From JACVRW01 sp963835705 (lineage in GTDB: Bacteria > Actinomycetota > Thermoleophilia > Solirubrobacterales > Thermoleophilaceae), in NCBI GenBank assembly GCA_963835705.1, contig CAWIGR010000020.1, forward strand, positions 1-64,000: a DNA stretch of 64,000 nt, written 5' to 3'. The translations under genes and the position numbers were made by a program. Each line of letters starts with the position of its first letter. The stretch's first letter is position 1. The notes under the pieces were generated by a model that was given only the letters and a program-made list of their open reading frames with translations, did not search any database and had not been told where the DNA came from. Below, piece by piece: positions 56,354 through 64,000 of this stretch.

Positions 56354-58868
56354 CCGGCCCCTCCGTTCCCCTCGACTCCACCCCTCGCAACCCGTGTTCC
56401 AGCCGTACGGTCGTCCCCTCCGGCGTCGGCGTGACCTCCACGCTATCCATCAGAGCGCGCATCAACAAAAGTCCGCGGCCCTGGTCGCCGGAGCGCGGGG
56501 CACGCCAGGCCCCGTGGTCGCGGACGGTGATCTGCACGCCGCTCCCCTCGGCCCGGCCGCTGATCTCGAACGGCGCGCCGCCGCCGGCGCCGGCGTGCTC
56601 GATCGCGTTGGTCGCGGCCTCGCCGCAGGCGGTCACGATCTCGGCGATCTCCCGCTCGTCGCCGCCGACGTAGCGCAGCCAGCGCCGCAGCACCGCGCGC
56701 ATCGACGCGAGCGCCTCGGGCGTGGCGGGGTACTCGACCTCGATGCGGTCCGTCATCGGAATCGTGCGGAGCGTCAGCAGGGCGATGTCGTCGGGCGTGC
56801 CGCCCTCCGGCACCAGCCGGCTCAGCACGTGGTCGCAGAGCAGCTCGGGCTCGGCGGGGGCCTCGCGCACCGCCTCCGCGAGCCGTCCCAGGCCCCGGTC
56901 GATGTGCTCGCCGGCGCGCTCGACCAGACCGTCGGTGTAGAGCACCACCGTGCCACCCGGGTGCATCGGCGCGGCGACCTCCTCGAAGTCGGGGAAGGGC
57001 AGCACGCCGAGCGGCACCGAGCTGCCGCCCTCGAGGTACTGCGGGCGGTTGCCGCCGTCCAGGAGCAGCGGCGGCGGGTGGCCGGCGTTCACCCAGCGCA
57101 CCTCGCCCTCGGCGGGGTCCACCACGAGGTATATGAGCGTGGCCATCTGGCTTTCCCCGGCCTCGGTCATGATGAGGCGGTTGAGCTGCTCGAGCACCCG
57201 GCCCGGGGCGTGGCCCTCGAGCGCGTAGGCGCGCAGGGCGCTCCGCAGCCGCCCCACCATGGACGCGGCCGCCAGCCCCTTGCCCGCCACGTCGCCCATC
57301 ACGAGGCCGACGCCGCCGCCGGGCACGGAGAGCACGTCGTACCAGTCGCCGCCCACCTCGGCCTCGTCCGCGGCGGGCAGGTAGCGGGCGGCAACGTCCA
57401 GGCCGGGCAGGTCCGGCAGGTGCTCCGGCAGCAGGCTGCGCTGAAGCGTCTCCGCGATGCGGTGCTCGCGCTCGTACACGCGCGCGTGGTCGATGGCCAG
57501 CGCGACGCGGTCGGCGGCGAGGCGCAGGATGCTGAGGTCGTCCGCGGAAAAGCGGCGCGGCGCGATGGCGGACCCCACCACCACCCCGCGGACCTCGCCC
57601 TCCGCGAGCAATGGCACCCCGATCAGCGAGGCGACCTCCTCCGGTCCGGGCTCCTGCACGAGCAGCGGCTCCCGCGCCTCCGCCACGCGCGCGGCGAAGT
57701 CCTCTCCCGTGAACGGGGCTGCGTTGCCGCCGTCCGAGGCGGCCCGTAGCACGAGCCGGTCGCCGTCCTCGATCAGGTGGATGGACGCGGCGTCGGCCTG
57801 CAGCACGCCGCGCACCCGGGTCACGAGGTCGGACAGGATGTCGTCGAGAGTGCGGTGGGCCAGCGCGGCGTCGACCAGCAGCTGCATGCTGCTGACCAGC
57901 TCGGCCACCCGCTCGGCCTCCTCCCGCGCGGCCTGCTCGCGCATCAGCGCCTCGCGCTCCTCCTGCCGGCGCCGGCGATCCGTCAGGTCGCGGACGAACC
58001 CGGACAGGAGGATCTCGCCGTGCACGTCCACCTTCGACACGTTCGCCTCCGCGGGGAAGCGGCTGCCGTCGCGACGCTGGAGGTCCACCTCGAAGATCTG
58101 GTTCGCGACCGGCCCGCTCATCTCCACGAGCTCTCGGCGCCGGGCGTCGTGCCGGTCGCGGAACTCCGGGGGGGTGACCAGCGCACGGAACGGCTTGCCG
58201 ATCGCCTCGCTCGCCTGCCAGCCGAACATCCGCTCCGCGGCGACGTTCCAGTTGCGGATGATCCCGTCGCGGTCCACCGTGACGAATGCATCCGGCGAGT
58301 TGTCGAGCACGAGCCGGGTGCGCGCCTCGCTCTGGCTGAGCTTGCGGGCGCTCTCCCCGGCCTCCAGCTGCTGGGCGCGCAGCCGGTCGAGCATGCGCGA
58401 GATGAGGAGTCCCGCGATCAGCGGCGTGGCCACCGCCAGGAGCCAGCGGATCGCCGGGCTGTCCGGGTCCTGGATCGCCAGCACGACGGCGTATGCCGTG
58501 CCGATGTAGGCCACGTGGGCGAGCGCCGTGCCGAGGCCGAAGAAGTAGAACGCGTACAGCGCCGTCCACGTGTAGAGCAGCGGATACAGCGTCGACGTGC
58601 CCGCGTAGTAGTTCGCGAAGCTGAGGATCGTCGTGCCTGCGGCCAGCACGACGTGGAGCTGCCGTTCGCTGACGCGCTCGGCCTGCACGTAGACCAGCAC
58701 GGCGACCGCGATCGCGAGTGCGGCCAGCGCGTACAGCTGGGGATCCTGCACGGCCTCGTCGTGGGGCAGCAGAAGCGTCAGTACCCCGAGGGACGCGCCC
58801 GCGACGAACAGGTAGGCGAGCGACCTCGCCTTGACGCCCAGATCGAACAGCTCGGGCAACGGCCTCAC
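56313..58868 (-). CDS. Membrane PAS-GAF-PP2C phosphatase fused to anti-sigma HATPase
   Basis: About 851 residues, GTG 58868 (no better start upstream). Six hydrophobic helices (~15-165), PAS (~175-300; LDNSPDAFVTVDRDGIIRNW), coiled linker, GAF (~340-480), SpoIIE-type PP2C (~485-700; AEVGGDWYDV, LVMGDVAGKGLAAA, VVLYTDGLVERAG, TPDDIALLTLR), and a C-terminal HATPase_c_2 (EIVTACGEAATNAIEHAG, SGDQGRGLLLMRALMD). One protein can therefore both dephosphorylate (PP2C) and phosphorylate (HATPase) the STAS antagonist encoded downstream, with input through membrane, PAS and GAF modules. It is the control core of a general-stress-type response. Confidence 0.9.
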   Translation of the reverse strand: MRPLPELFDLGVKARSLAYLFVAGASLGVLTLLLPHDEAVQDPQLYALAALAIAVAVLVYVQAERVSERQLHVVLAAGTTILSFANYYAGTSTLYPLLYTWTALYAFYFFGLGTALAHVAYIGTAYAVVLAIQDPDSPAIRWLLAVATPLIAGLLISRMLDRLRAQQLEAGESARKLSQSEARTRLVLDNSPDAFVTVDRDGIIRNWNVAAERMFGWQASEAIGKPFRALVTPPEFRDRHDARRRELVEMSGPVANQIFEVDLQRRDGSRFPAEANVSKVDVHGEILLSGFVRDLTDRRRRQEEREALMREQAAREEAERVAELVSSMQLLVDAALAHRTLDDILSDLVTRVRGVLQADAASIHLIEDGDRLVLRAASDGGNAAPFTGEDFAARVAEAREPLLVQEPGPEEVASLIGVPLLAEGEVRGVVVGSAIAPRRFSADDLSILRLAADRVALAIDHARVYEREHRIAETLQRSLLPEHLPDLPGLDVAARYLPAADEAEVGGDWYDVLSVPGGGVGLVMGDVAGKGLAAASMVGRLRSALRAYALEGHAPGRVLEQLNRLIMTEAGESQMATLIYLVVDPAEGEVRWVNAGHPPPLLLDGGNRPQYLEGGSSVPLGVLPFPDFEEVAAPMHPGGTVVLYTDGLVERAGEHIDRGLGRLAEAVREAPAEPELLCDHVLSRLVPEGGTPDDIALLTLRTIPMTDRIEVEYPATPEALASMRAVLRRWLRYVGGDEREIAEIVTACGEAATNAIEHAGAGGGAPFEISGRAEGSGVQITVRDHGAWRAPRSGDQGRGLLLMRALMDSVEVTPTPEGTTVRLEHGLRGVESRGTEGPGDGAGRTRDRRAG

Positions 58869-58881
58869 CGAGACCGAAAGC

Positions 58882-59184
58882 CTACGCCTCCAGTCCGCCT
58901 CCGCGGGCTGACAGCCGTGCGAGCGCCTCGTGGCACTCGACCACACGGCGCTTCACAGCGTCCTCGTCGGCGCGGTCGTGGACCAGGTCCCAGGTCTTGT
59001 CCGCGACGTCGCGGGCCGTGTCGGGCGTCGCCTTGGCGCAGAGCATGTCGACCAGCTTGAGCTCGAATGCCTGGAGCTGCTCGGCGGGCTCGCCCGCGGC
59101 CATGCGCGGCAGCGGCTCGCCGGTCCCCTCGCGCCACATCTGGGTGGCCATCACGAGACGGTTGCGCAGCTGCATCTGGTCCAC
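58882..59184 (-). CDS. Small helical hypothetical protein
   Basis: 100 residues from ATG 59184. Mostly helical and charged (QLRNRLVMATQMWREGTGEP, LQAFELKLVDMLCAKATPDT, DKTWDLVHDRADEDAVKRRV). One Cys in MLCAKAT and one in VVECHEALARL. No membrane helix or known motif. It is transcribed ahead of the phosphatase gene with 13 bases between, so it may belong to the partner-switching operon. Confidence 0.6.
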   Translation of the reverse strand: MDQMQLRNRLVMATQMWREGTGEPLPRMAAGEPAEQLQAFELKLVDMLCAKATPDTARDVADKTWDLVHDRADEDAVKRRVVECHEALARLSARGGGLEA

Positions 59185-59197
59185 GGCCGACGTGAGG

Positions 59198-59773
59198 CTA
59201 GCGCGCGCGGAGCGAGAGCCTGCGCAGGAGCGGCAGCGGGTCCATCGGCCTTCCGGTCGTGCCGCGGCCCGCTCGCATCTCCAGGTGTAGGTGGTCGCCC
59301 CAGCACGAGCCGGTGCAACCCACGACGCCCACGCGAGTGCCGCCCTGCAGCACGTCGCCCACGGCGTGCGGCGTGGGCGCGCGCATGTGCAGGTAGACGA
59401 ATGTGCGGTCCACCTCGGGGCTCCAGATCGCCACGTAGTTGCCGCGGCCGCCGTCGTCTCCGGTCTCCACGACGCTGCCGTCGCGGATCGCGACCAGCGG
59501 CGTGCCGGCGTCCGCGAACACGTCCTGGCCCTCGTGCCGGCGGGAACCGCGCCAGGCGCCGAAGCGGCCGTCGTACGCGCCGAAGTCGATCGTCCCGCGG
59601 ATCGGGAACCAGGTCTCCGGCTCGGGAGGCTCGATCTCCACGTCGGCGGCGGTCTCGACGAGGGCCTGGAAGGTCGCGCCGAGGGACGCCGGCGCTCCCT
59701 GCTGGGCCAAGGCGTGGACAGGGGCGGCGGCCGCGATGAACGTCACGAGCGCCGCGATTCGGGCGCTTCCCAC
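59198..59773 (-). CDS. Exported M23 (LytM) peptidase-like protein
   Basis: 191 residues, GTG 59773. Signal peptide (ARIAALVTFIAAAAPVHALA), then a short linker and the M23 domain. GSRRHEGQDVFADAGTPLVA provides the first zinc His and Asp, GRGNYVAIWSP and TFVYLHMRAPTP the core strands, and CWGDHLHLEMRAG the HxH. All zinc ligands are in place, so it probably hydrolyses peptidoglycan cross-links. The family usually has a coiled coil, absent here. Divergent from a PhzF-family gene with 28 bases between. Confidence 0.87.
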   Translation of the reverse strand: MGSARIAALVTFIAAAAPVHALAQQGAPASLGATFQALVETAADVEIEPPEPETWFPIRGTIDFGAYDGRFGAWRGSRRHEGQDVFADAGTPLVAIRDGSVVETGDDGGRGNYVAIWSPEVDRTFVYLHMRAPTPHAVGDVLQGGTRVGVVGCTGSCWGDHLHLEMRAGRGTTGRPMDPLPLLRRLSLRAR

Positions 59774-59801
59774 GCCGGGACCGTACCCTGAATCCGTGGG
59801 A

Positions 59802-60467
59802 ATGCTGCATCTGCTTCGCGTCTTCTGCGGCGAGAATGGCTCGGGCGGGAATCCGCTGGCGGTGTTTCTCGACGGCGCCGATGTGCCCCCGGACGCGCGC
59901 CAGGGGGTGGCCACGGAGCTTGGTTTGCCCGAGACCGTGTTCGTCGACGACGCCGCGCGCGGAGAGCTGCGGATCTTCACGCCGTCGGTCGAGCTGAACT
60001 TCGCGGGGCACCCGACCGTGGGTACGGCGTGGCTCCTCCGAGAGCGGGCTGCCCCGGTCTCGGCGCTGCAGGTCCAGGCGGGCGAGGCGCCGGTCCGCTA
60101 CGAGGGCGGCGAGGCGTTCGTGGCGGGACGGCCGGAGTGGGGACCGCCGTGGGAGCTTCGGCAGCTCGGCTCGCCCGCCGCCGTCGAGGCGCTCGACGGG
60201 CCGCCGGACGGGCACGACCTGGTCTCCACCTGGGCGTGGCTCGACGAGGCGAACGGCGTCGTGCGGGCGCGGGTGTTCGGGCCGCGCGTCGGCGTCGACG
60301 AGGACGAGGCGACGGGCAGCGCCGCCATACGGTTGTGCGCGGCGCTCGGGCGACCGCTCGACATCCGGCAGGGCCGCGCGTCACGCATCCTGGCTCAGCC
60401 GCTGGACGGCGGGTGGGGCGAGATCGGCGGACGCTGCGTGCTCGACGAGGAACGCGCCTACTCGTAG
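59802..60467 (+). CDS. PhzF-family isomerase/epimerase-like protein
   Basis: 221 residues, ATG 59802 (GTG 59796 also possible). GNPLAVFLDGADVPPDARQG, LRIFTPSVELNFAGHPTVGT, and DEDEATGSAAIRLCAALG are the family motifs. The catalytic Glu of PhzF (usually in the SETVF segment) is seen in LPETVFVDD. Shorter than the typical 270-300 residues because the middle is reduced. Reaction unknown. Overlaps the aldo/keto reductase stop by 10 bases. Confidence 0.83.
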   Translation: MLHLLRVFCGENGSGGNPLAVFLDGADVPPDARQGVATELGLPETVFVDDAARGELRIFTPSVELNFAGHPTVGTAWLLRERAAPVSALQVQAGEAPVRYEGGEAFVAGRPEWGPPWELRQLGSPAAVEALDGPPDGHDLVSTWAWLDEANGVVRARVFGPRVGVDEDEATGSAAIRLCAALGRPLDIRQGRASRILAQPLDGGWGEIGGRCVLDEERAYS

Positions 60468-61426
60468 AAGTTGCGCACCCAGCGGTGGGCGCGGAGGCGC
60501 TCGCGCTCGTCGTCGGAGAGCGGGCCGGCATCGGACGCGGCGATGTTGCGCTCGACGTTGCGCAGCGTGCGCATGCCGGGGATGACAGTCGATACGGCGG
60601 GCTCGCTCAGGATGAACCGCAGGGCCGCCTCGGCCAGCCGGTCCGGCTCGACGCCGAGGTCGGAGGCGATCGCCGTCGCGCGCTCGTGCACCTCGCGCTT
60701 GCGGTCGCCCCGGAAGTAGTGGGCCCGGAAGTCGTCTCCCTCGAACTCGGTCTCACCGTCGATCCGGCCCGTCAGGCCGCCCTCGTCGAGCGGCACGCGC
60801 GCGATCACACCGACGCCGTGCTCGCGGCAGGCGGGGAACAGCTCGTCCTCGGGCGATTGGTCGAAGACGTTGTAGATCACCTGGACGGTGTCCACCGCGC
60901 CGCGCTCGATCAGGCGCAGCCCGTTGGCGGGCTGGTGGTCGTTGATCGAGATGCCGAAGAAGCGGATCTTGCCGGAGGAGCGCAGGTCGCCGACCTCGTC
61001 GAGGAGCTCGGCGCTGTCCGCCCAGTCGTCGTTCCAGACGTGCAGCTGGAGCAGGTCGACGGCGTCCATGCCGAGGTTGCGCAGGCTCTGCTCTGCGCAC
61101 TCGCGAACGTAGCCGGGCGGGAAGACGTCGTCGAGCGACGCGCCCTCCTCGGCCGGCCAGATCAGGTTCTTGGGAGGGACCTTGGTGGCCACGTGCACGG
61201 TCTCGTCGCGCTCGCGCACGACCCGGCCGACGACGCGCTCGCTGCGGCCCTCGCCGTAGGCGAGCGCCGTGTCGACGAAGTTGAGGCCGAGGTCGATCGC
61301 GCGGTGGAGCGCCTGGATCGACTCGTCGTCGTCGGCGCCGCCCCACTGGGCGCCGCCGATGCCCCAGGCGCCGTAGCCGATCTCAGACACCTCGATTCCG
61401 GTTCTGCCGAGCTTGCGGTATCGCAT
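60458..61426 (-). CDS. Aldo/keto reductase
   Basis: 322 residues. Catalytic Asp/Tyr in NFVDTALAYGEGRSERVVGR, Lys in HVATKVPPKN, His in VDLLQLHVWNDDWADS, and the NADP-binding end GMRTLRNVERNIAASDAGPL. An insertion after the Lys (LIWPAEEGASLDDVFPPGYV) is common in a subgroup of AKR. The upstream VOC gene abuts it (TGATG). Substrate unknown, perhaps a carbonyl detoxification role with the VOC protein. Confidence 0.9.
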   Translation of the reverse strand: MRYRKLGRTGIEVSEIGYGAWGIGGAQWGGADDDESIQALHRAIDLGLNFVDTALAYGEGRSERVVGRVVRERDETVHVATKVPPKNLIWPAEEGASLDDVFPPGYVRECAEQSLRNLGMDAVDLLQLHVWNDDWADSAELLDEVGDLRSSGKIRFFGISINDHQPANGLRLIERGAVDTVQVIYNVFDQSPEDELFPACREHGVGVIARVPLDEGGLTGRIDGETEFEGDDFRAHYFRGDRKREVHERATAIASDLGVEPDRLAEAALRFILSEPAVSTVIPGMRTLRNVERNIAASDAGPLSDDERERLRAHRWVRNFYE

Positions 61427-62085
61427 CAGACGGTGATTGCCCCGGGGCCGGGAGTCATGAACGCGATGGCAGGGCCGAGGCCGGCCTCCTTGCGCAGCGT
61501 CGCGATCTCGCGGCCGGGCTGGACGGCCGCCCGCGGCCCGCCGAGCTGGTCGCCGAGCGTCGAGGCGGTGCGCTCGAGATCGTCGACGAGGAAGGAGATG
61601 CCCCAGAGGCGCGCCGGCCCGCTCGGGTCCTCCGCGATGCGAATGCCCGCCGGCGCCTGGACCACCTCGAGGATGACCTCACCCATGCGGAAGAAGGCCT
61701 GCCGGGGCGCACCGCCCGGCGTGGGCTCCTCGCGCACGCGGCGCAGGTCGATGCCGGCGGCGCGCAGCTTGGCCGCGGTGCGGTCGAGGTCGGGCGTGAA
61801 TGCCACGACGTGGTCGATCGCGATCACGCCGTTGGGGTGAGGCGTGTTCGGGGCGGCCGGCGGCGGCGCGGTCGTGGCGGCGGTGGTGGGAAGACCGTCG
61901 AGGTCGAGGGTTTCGAGGCCGCGGACCGACCAGCCGAGGATGCCCCGCGCCGGACCGGGCCCGTGGAGGCGAAGGCGGACGGCGCCGACGACACAGAGAT
62001 CGTGCTCGACGTGGAAGCCGGCGCCGCGCCAGGCGTCGGATGGATCGGCGACGAGGAGCTCGTCAATCGTGAGCGGCGGGCTCAT
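61426..62085 (-). CDS. VOC (glyoxalase/bleomycin-resistance-like) protein
   Basis: 219 residues. The N-terminal half (LTIDELLVADPSDAWRGAGF, HDLCVVGAVRLRLHG) is a degenerate first module. The Pro-rich linker is followed by a VOC module (IAIDHVVAFTPDLDRTAAKL, GEVILEVVQAPAGIRIAEDP, LWGISFLVDDLERTASTLGD). Metal ligands His in AIDHVV and Glu in VILEVV are present. Possibly a dioxygenase, glyoxalase or resistance protein. Directly coupled to the AKR gene. Confidence 0.8.
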   Translation of the reverse strand: MSPPLTIDELLVADPSDAWRGAGFHVEHDLCVVGAVRLRLHGPGPARGILGWSVRGLETLDLDGLPTTAATTAPPPAAPNTPHPNGVIAIDHVVAFTPDLDRTAAKLRAAGIDLRRVREEPTPGGAPRQAFFRMGEVILEVVQAPAGIRIAEDPSGPARLWGISFLVDDLERTASTLGDQLGGPRAAVQPGREIATLRKEAGLGPAIAFMTPGPGAITV

Positions 62086-62124
62086 CCGGCGGAACGCTAC
62101 TTACCGCGCCCCGCCGAGCCGTGC

Positions 62125-63708
62125 TCAGGGAGCCGCGCCCACCGGGACCGACTTCTGCGCCGGTGCCATCGCGTCAGCATTTGCCTTCGGGGCGGGCGCC
62201 GGCGTCGCGAGACCGTTGGTGCCGCCGTTCGGCTTCGCGATGCCCTGCAGCTTCGAGGTCCTCCTCGACTTCGCAGTTCCGTTCGGCCTCGCGGTTCCGT
62301 TCGGCTGCCTCGGGCCGCCGTTCGGCTTCGCGCCGCGCGCGGGCGTCGGGTTGATCTTGGTGCCGCCGTTCAGATTCCCGCCAGGCTTCGAGCGGCCGTT
62401 CGCGCGCGGGCTTCGCTCCGCCCCCGCCTTCGGTCCCGGTGCGCCCTCCGCATGTCCCTTCGCCTGCCCCCGCGGAGCCGCATTCGCTCCGCGCTCCGCC
62501 TTCCAGGGCTTCGCCGACGGGCCGCGCTTGACCGGCGTCACCTTCGTCGCCTGGTCGACCGGGCCTCGCCCGAGTCCCGGCGCCGTCCGCTCGCGCGTCC
62601 GCTTCGTGGCTCCATCCGTCTTCTCCGCCCCGAGCGGCGCGCCGCCGTACAAGGCTCCGCGATCGACCGCGCCCGGGCCGCCTCGCTCGAGCGGAGCCGA
62701 GGCAGCCGCGGGCGGCTCGGGCCGATCCGCCGGCTGGGCCGCAGGCGGCGGGCCGGCGGCCGGCCGCTCCGATTCCACCACCGCGGTTCCCGCGACCACA
62801 CCGCCGGTCGCCAGCACTCCGGCGACCGCCAGCTTCGCCGCGGTCGCGCCGCCGAGGCCGCCGGCGGCCACGGTGAGGCCTCCGGCCGATCCGCCGCCGA
62901 TCCCGATCGCCGCCAGCACGCTCGACTTGAGTCCCAGCGTCGGCGCGACCGGCAGCGCCACCGCGAGCATCCGGCGCTGCTGCCTCACCTGCTCGCGGTA
63001 GTCGCGGCAGCCGGGACATTCGCGCAGGTGGAGCCGCAGCTCGCTCCGCCGCAGCGACCCTCCGCGAAGGTTGGCGAGTTGCTCGCGGATGCTCTCGCAC
63101 GGCGCCTCGCGCGCGTCCCGGCGGGCGATCAGCGCCGACCGCGCCCTGAACACAAGGCCCTTCACGCGCGACACCTCGCAGCCGAGCACGCCGGCCACCT
63201 CTGCCTGCGAGAGGCCTCCCAGCTCCATGAGCAGCAGCGCGGCGCGCGGCTCCTCCGGCAGCTCGCGCACGTCCGACAGCAGTTGCCGGAGGTCGGCTCG
63301 CTCCTCGGCCTGCTCGGCGATGCCGGCCGCGGGCGGCGCGTGCGACTCCAGCGCATCGGCAACCGCCGGCGTCTCGCGCCGCGCCCGTAACACCGACACG
63401 CAGCGGTTCCGCGCGATCGTGAACAGCCACGGCTTGAGGGCGATCTCCCGGTCGCCGTTCCGCTGGAGGTCCCGGTAGGCGGCGATGAAGGTGTGCTGCA
63501 CGGCGTCCTCGGCCTCTTCGCGGGTGCCGAGCATGTGGCGGCAGAACGCGAGGATCGCGGGACCGTGACGCTCGAAGATGACCTCGAAGGCCGCCTCGTT
63601 GCCCCGCCTGACCTGCTCGACGAGCCTGCCGTCGCCGGCGAGGGAGAGCAGCCGCCGCGACCGCAGGGGTACGGCGGGCGCCCGAGCAGGGATGGAGACG
63701 GCTCGCAT
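62125..63708 (-). CDS. Second ECF sigma factor with Cys-His motif and long C-terminal extension
   Basis: 527 residues, paralogue of the 11946-13439 product. Region 2 is FERHGPAILAFCRHMLGTRE and KPWLFTIARNRCVSVLRARR; region 4 is EEPRAALLLMELGGLSQAEV with EVSRVKGLVFRARSALIARR. The metal-type motif RLHLRECPGCRDY follows, then a possible membrane helix (AAKLAVAGVLATGGVVAGTA) and a Lys/Pro/Gly/Asn-rich basic tail (NGGTKINPTPARGAKPNGGP). The tail differs in composition from the Pro/Gln tail of the first protein, but the layout is the same. Divergent from an exported protein, again like the first locus. Confidence 0.82.
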   Translation of the reverse strand: MRAVSIPARAPAVPLRSRRLLSLAGDGRLVEQVRRGNEAAFEVIFERHGPAILAFCRHMLGTREEAEDAVQHTFIAAYRDLQRNGDREIALKPWLFTIARNRCVSVLRARRETPAVADALESHAPPAAGIAEQAEERADLRQLLSDVRELPEEPRAALLLMELGGLSQAEVAGVLGCEVSRVKGLVFRARSALIARRDAREAPCESIREQLANLRGGSLRRSELRLHLRECPGCRDYREQVRQQRRMLAVALPVAPTLGLKSSVLAAIGIGGGSAGGLTVAAGGLGGATAAKLAVAGVLATGGVVAGTAVVESERPAAGPPPAAQPADRPEPPAAASAPLERGGPGAVDRGALYGGAPLGAEKTDGATKRTRERTAPGLGRGPVDQATKVTPVKRGPSAKPWKAERGANAAPRGQAKGHAEGAPGPKAGAERSPRANGRSKPGGNLNGGTKINPTPARGAKPNGGPRQPNGTARPNGTAKSRRTSKLQGIAKPNGGTNGLATPAPAPKANADAMAPAQKSVPVGAAP

Positions 63709-63835
63709 GACGTAGGGCTTTTACCCGCTCCCTGGGTTGTGGATGCCGGTGGCATCACCCATGAGAACGTCATCGGCAGAGAAAGGTTCGTTCATAACCC
63801 CCGAACCTCTCCGCGCCTCGGGCGTTTTAGCTGGC

Positions 63836-64000
63836 ATGAAGACGATCCTCGCAGCTACGGGGCTGGCCCTCGTGCTCCTCGTCCCGATGGGCGCGATTGC
63901 AAAGCCTGACAAGGCAGAACGTGACGCCGCACGGGCGCAATGCAAGTCCGAGCGGGGCACGTCAAAGGCCACGAAGAAGTTGTTCAACCTGAAGTACGAG
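63836..64000 (+). CDS. Exported protein, N-terminal part (cut by window end)
   Basis: Begins at ATG 63836 with a signal peptide (ILAATGLALVLLVPMGAIAK) and a mature start rich in charges (PDKAERDAARAQCKSERGTS). No stop before the edge; 55 codons seen. Divergent from the second ECF sigma factor by 128 bases, which repeats the arrangement of the 13541 gene. Probably a target of that sigma factor. Family unknown. Confidence 0.65.
   Translation, partial: MKTILAATGLALVLLVPMGAIAKPDKAERDAARAQCKSERGTSKATKKLFNLKYE

Noticed and set aside
1..64000. tRNA, rRNA, insertion sequences, prophage genes, toxin-antitoxin or CRISPR-Cas
   Set aside because: I looked on both strands for acceptor/T-loop patterns, transposase or integrase motifs and defence-gene domains and found none that I could support.

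Overview
The window is about 64 kb of very GC-rich, densely coding DNA. It most resembles a chromosome segment of a high-GC actinobacterium, probably class Thermoleophilia (Solirubrobacterales). The reasons are strong GC bias at third positions, many GTG/TTG starts, class II (GlpX) fructose bisphosphatase, candidate F420-dependent enzymes (LLM and PPOX families), a DipZ-type CcdA/thioredoxin fusion, a three-gene NAD(P) transhydrogenase and KorAB-type 2-oxoacid:ferredoxin oxidoreductase. No database search was possible, so the taxonomic call is inference. I see no tRNA, rRNA, CRISPR array, prophage or intact insertion sequence.

Layout. 0-8.5 kb: 3' truncated housekeeping sigma factor, LuxR-type response regulator, diguanylate cyclase, moeA, glpX, dodecin, a chimeric egtB/egtD remnant, and an Lrp regulator divergent from an RhtA-like exporter. 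8.5-18 kb: secreted EEP nuclease, SDR, an ECF sigma factor with a long C-terminal extension divergent from a small exported protein, thiolase, and a GGDEF-EAL protein preceded by a c-di-GMP (GEMM-I) riboswitch. 18-27 kb: hydrolases, MDR/ADH oxidoreductases, mercaptopyruvate sulfurtransferase, a 172-nt hairpin element, a large TPR membrane protein of unknown function, and PPOX and LLM enzymes. 27-34.5 kb: a four-gene osmoprotectant ABC transporter, a TetR relic, and mtnA with a class II aldolase (methylthioadenosine salvage, DHAP-shunt type), then DUF1152 and GNAT genes. 34.5-41 kb: korAB divergent from pntAA-pntAB-pntB, which together can exchange electrons between ferredoxin, NADH and NADPH. 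41-47 kb: SDR, rhodanese, PfkB kinase, methylmalonate-semialdehyde dehydrogenase, slipin/NfeD pair, ArfB-like release factor. 47-56 kb: HxlR regulator divergent from two tandem HtrA-like proteases, NlpC/P60 lipoprotein, ferredoxin, aldehyde dehydrogenase, DipZ. 56-64 kb: a partner-switching stress module (STAS antagonist plus membrane PAS-GAF-PP2C-HATPase), M23 peptidase, PhzF, AKR and VOC enzymes, and a second ECF-extension sigma factor divergent from a second exported protein.

Two general properties stand out. Convergent gene pairs often overlap by exactly four bases through shared stop codons (six cases), so ordinary terminators are nearly absent. Several conserved genes (sigA, the response regulator, the EEP nuclease, DUF1152, mmsA) also carry single-base frameshifts, some in homopolymers, and two loci (egtB/D and tetR) look like internal deletions. 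A draft or long-read assembly with residual errors explains this more economically than genuine decay of so many genes, but raw reads are needed to decide.

The most unusual items are the two-copy 51-bp palindromic element, the 172-nt hairpin, the duplicated 'ECF sigma with Cys-His motif and Ala/Gly/Pro tail + divergent exported protein' module, the egtB-egtD scar, and the riboswitch-controlled c-di-GMP enzyme.
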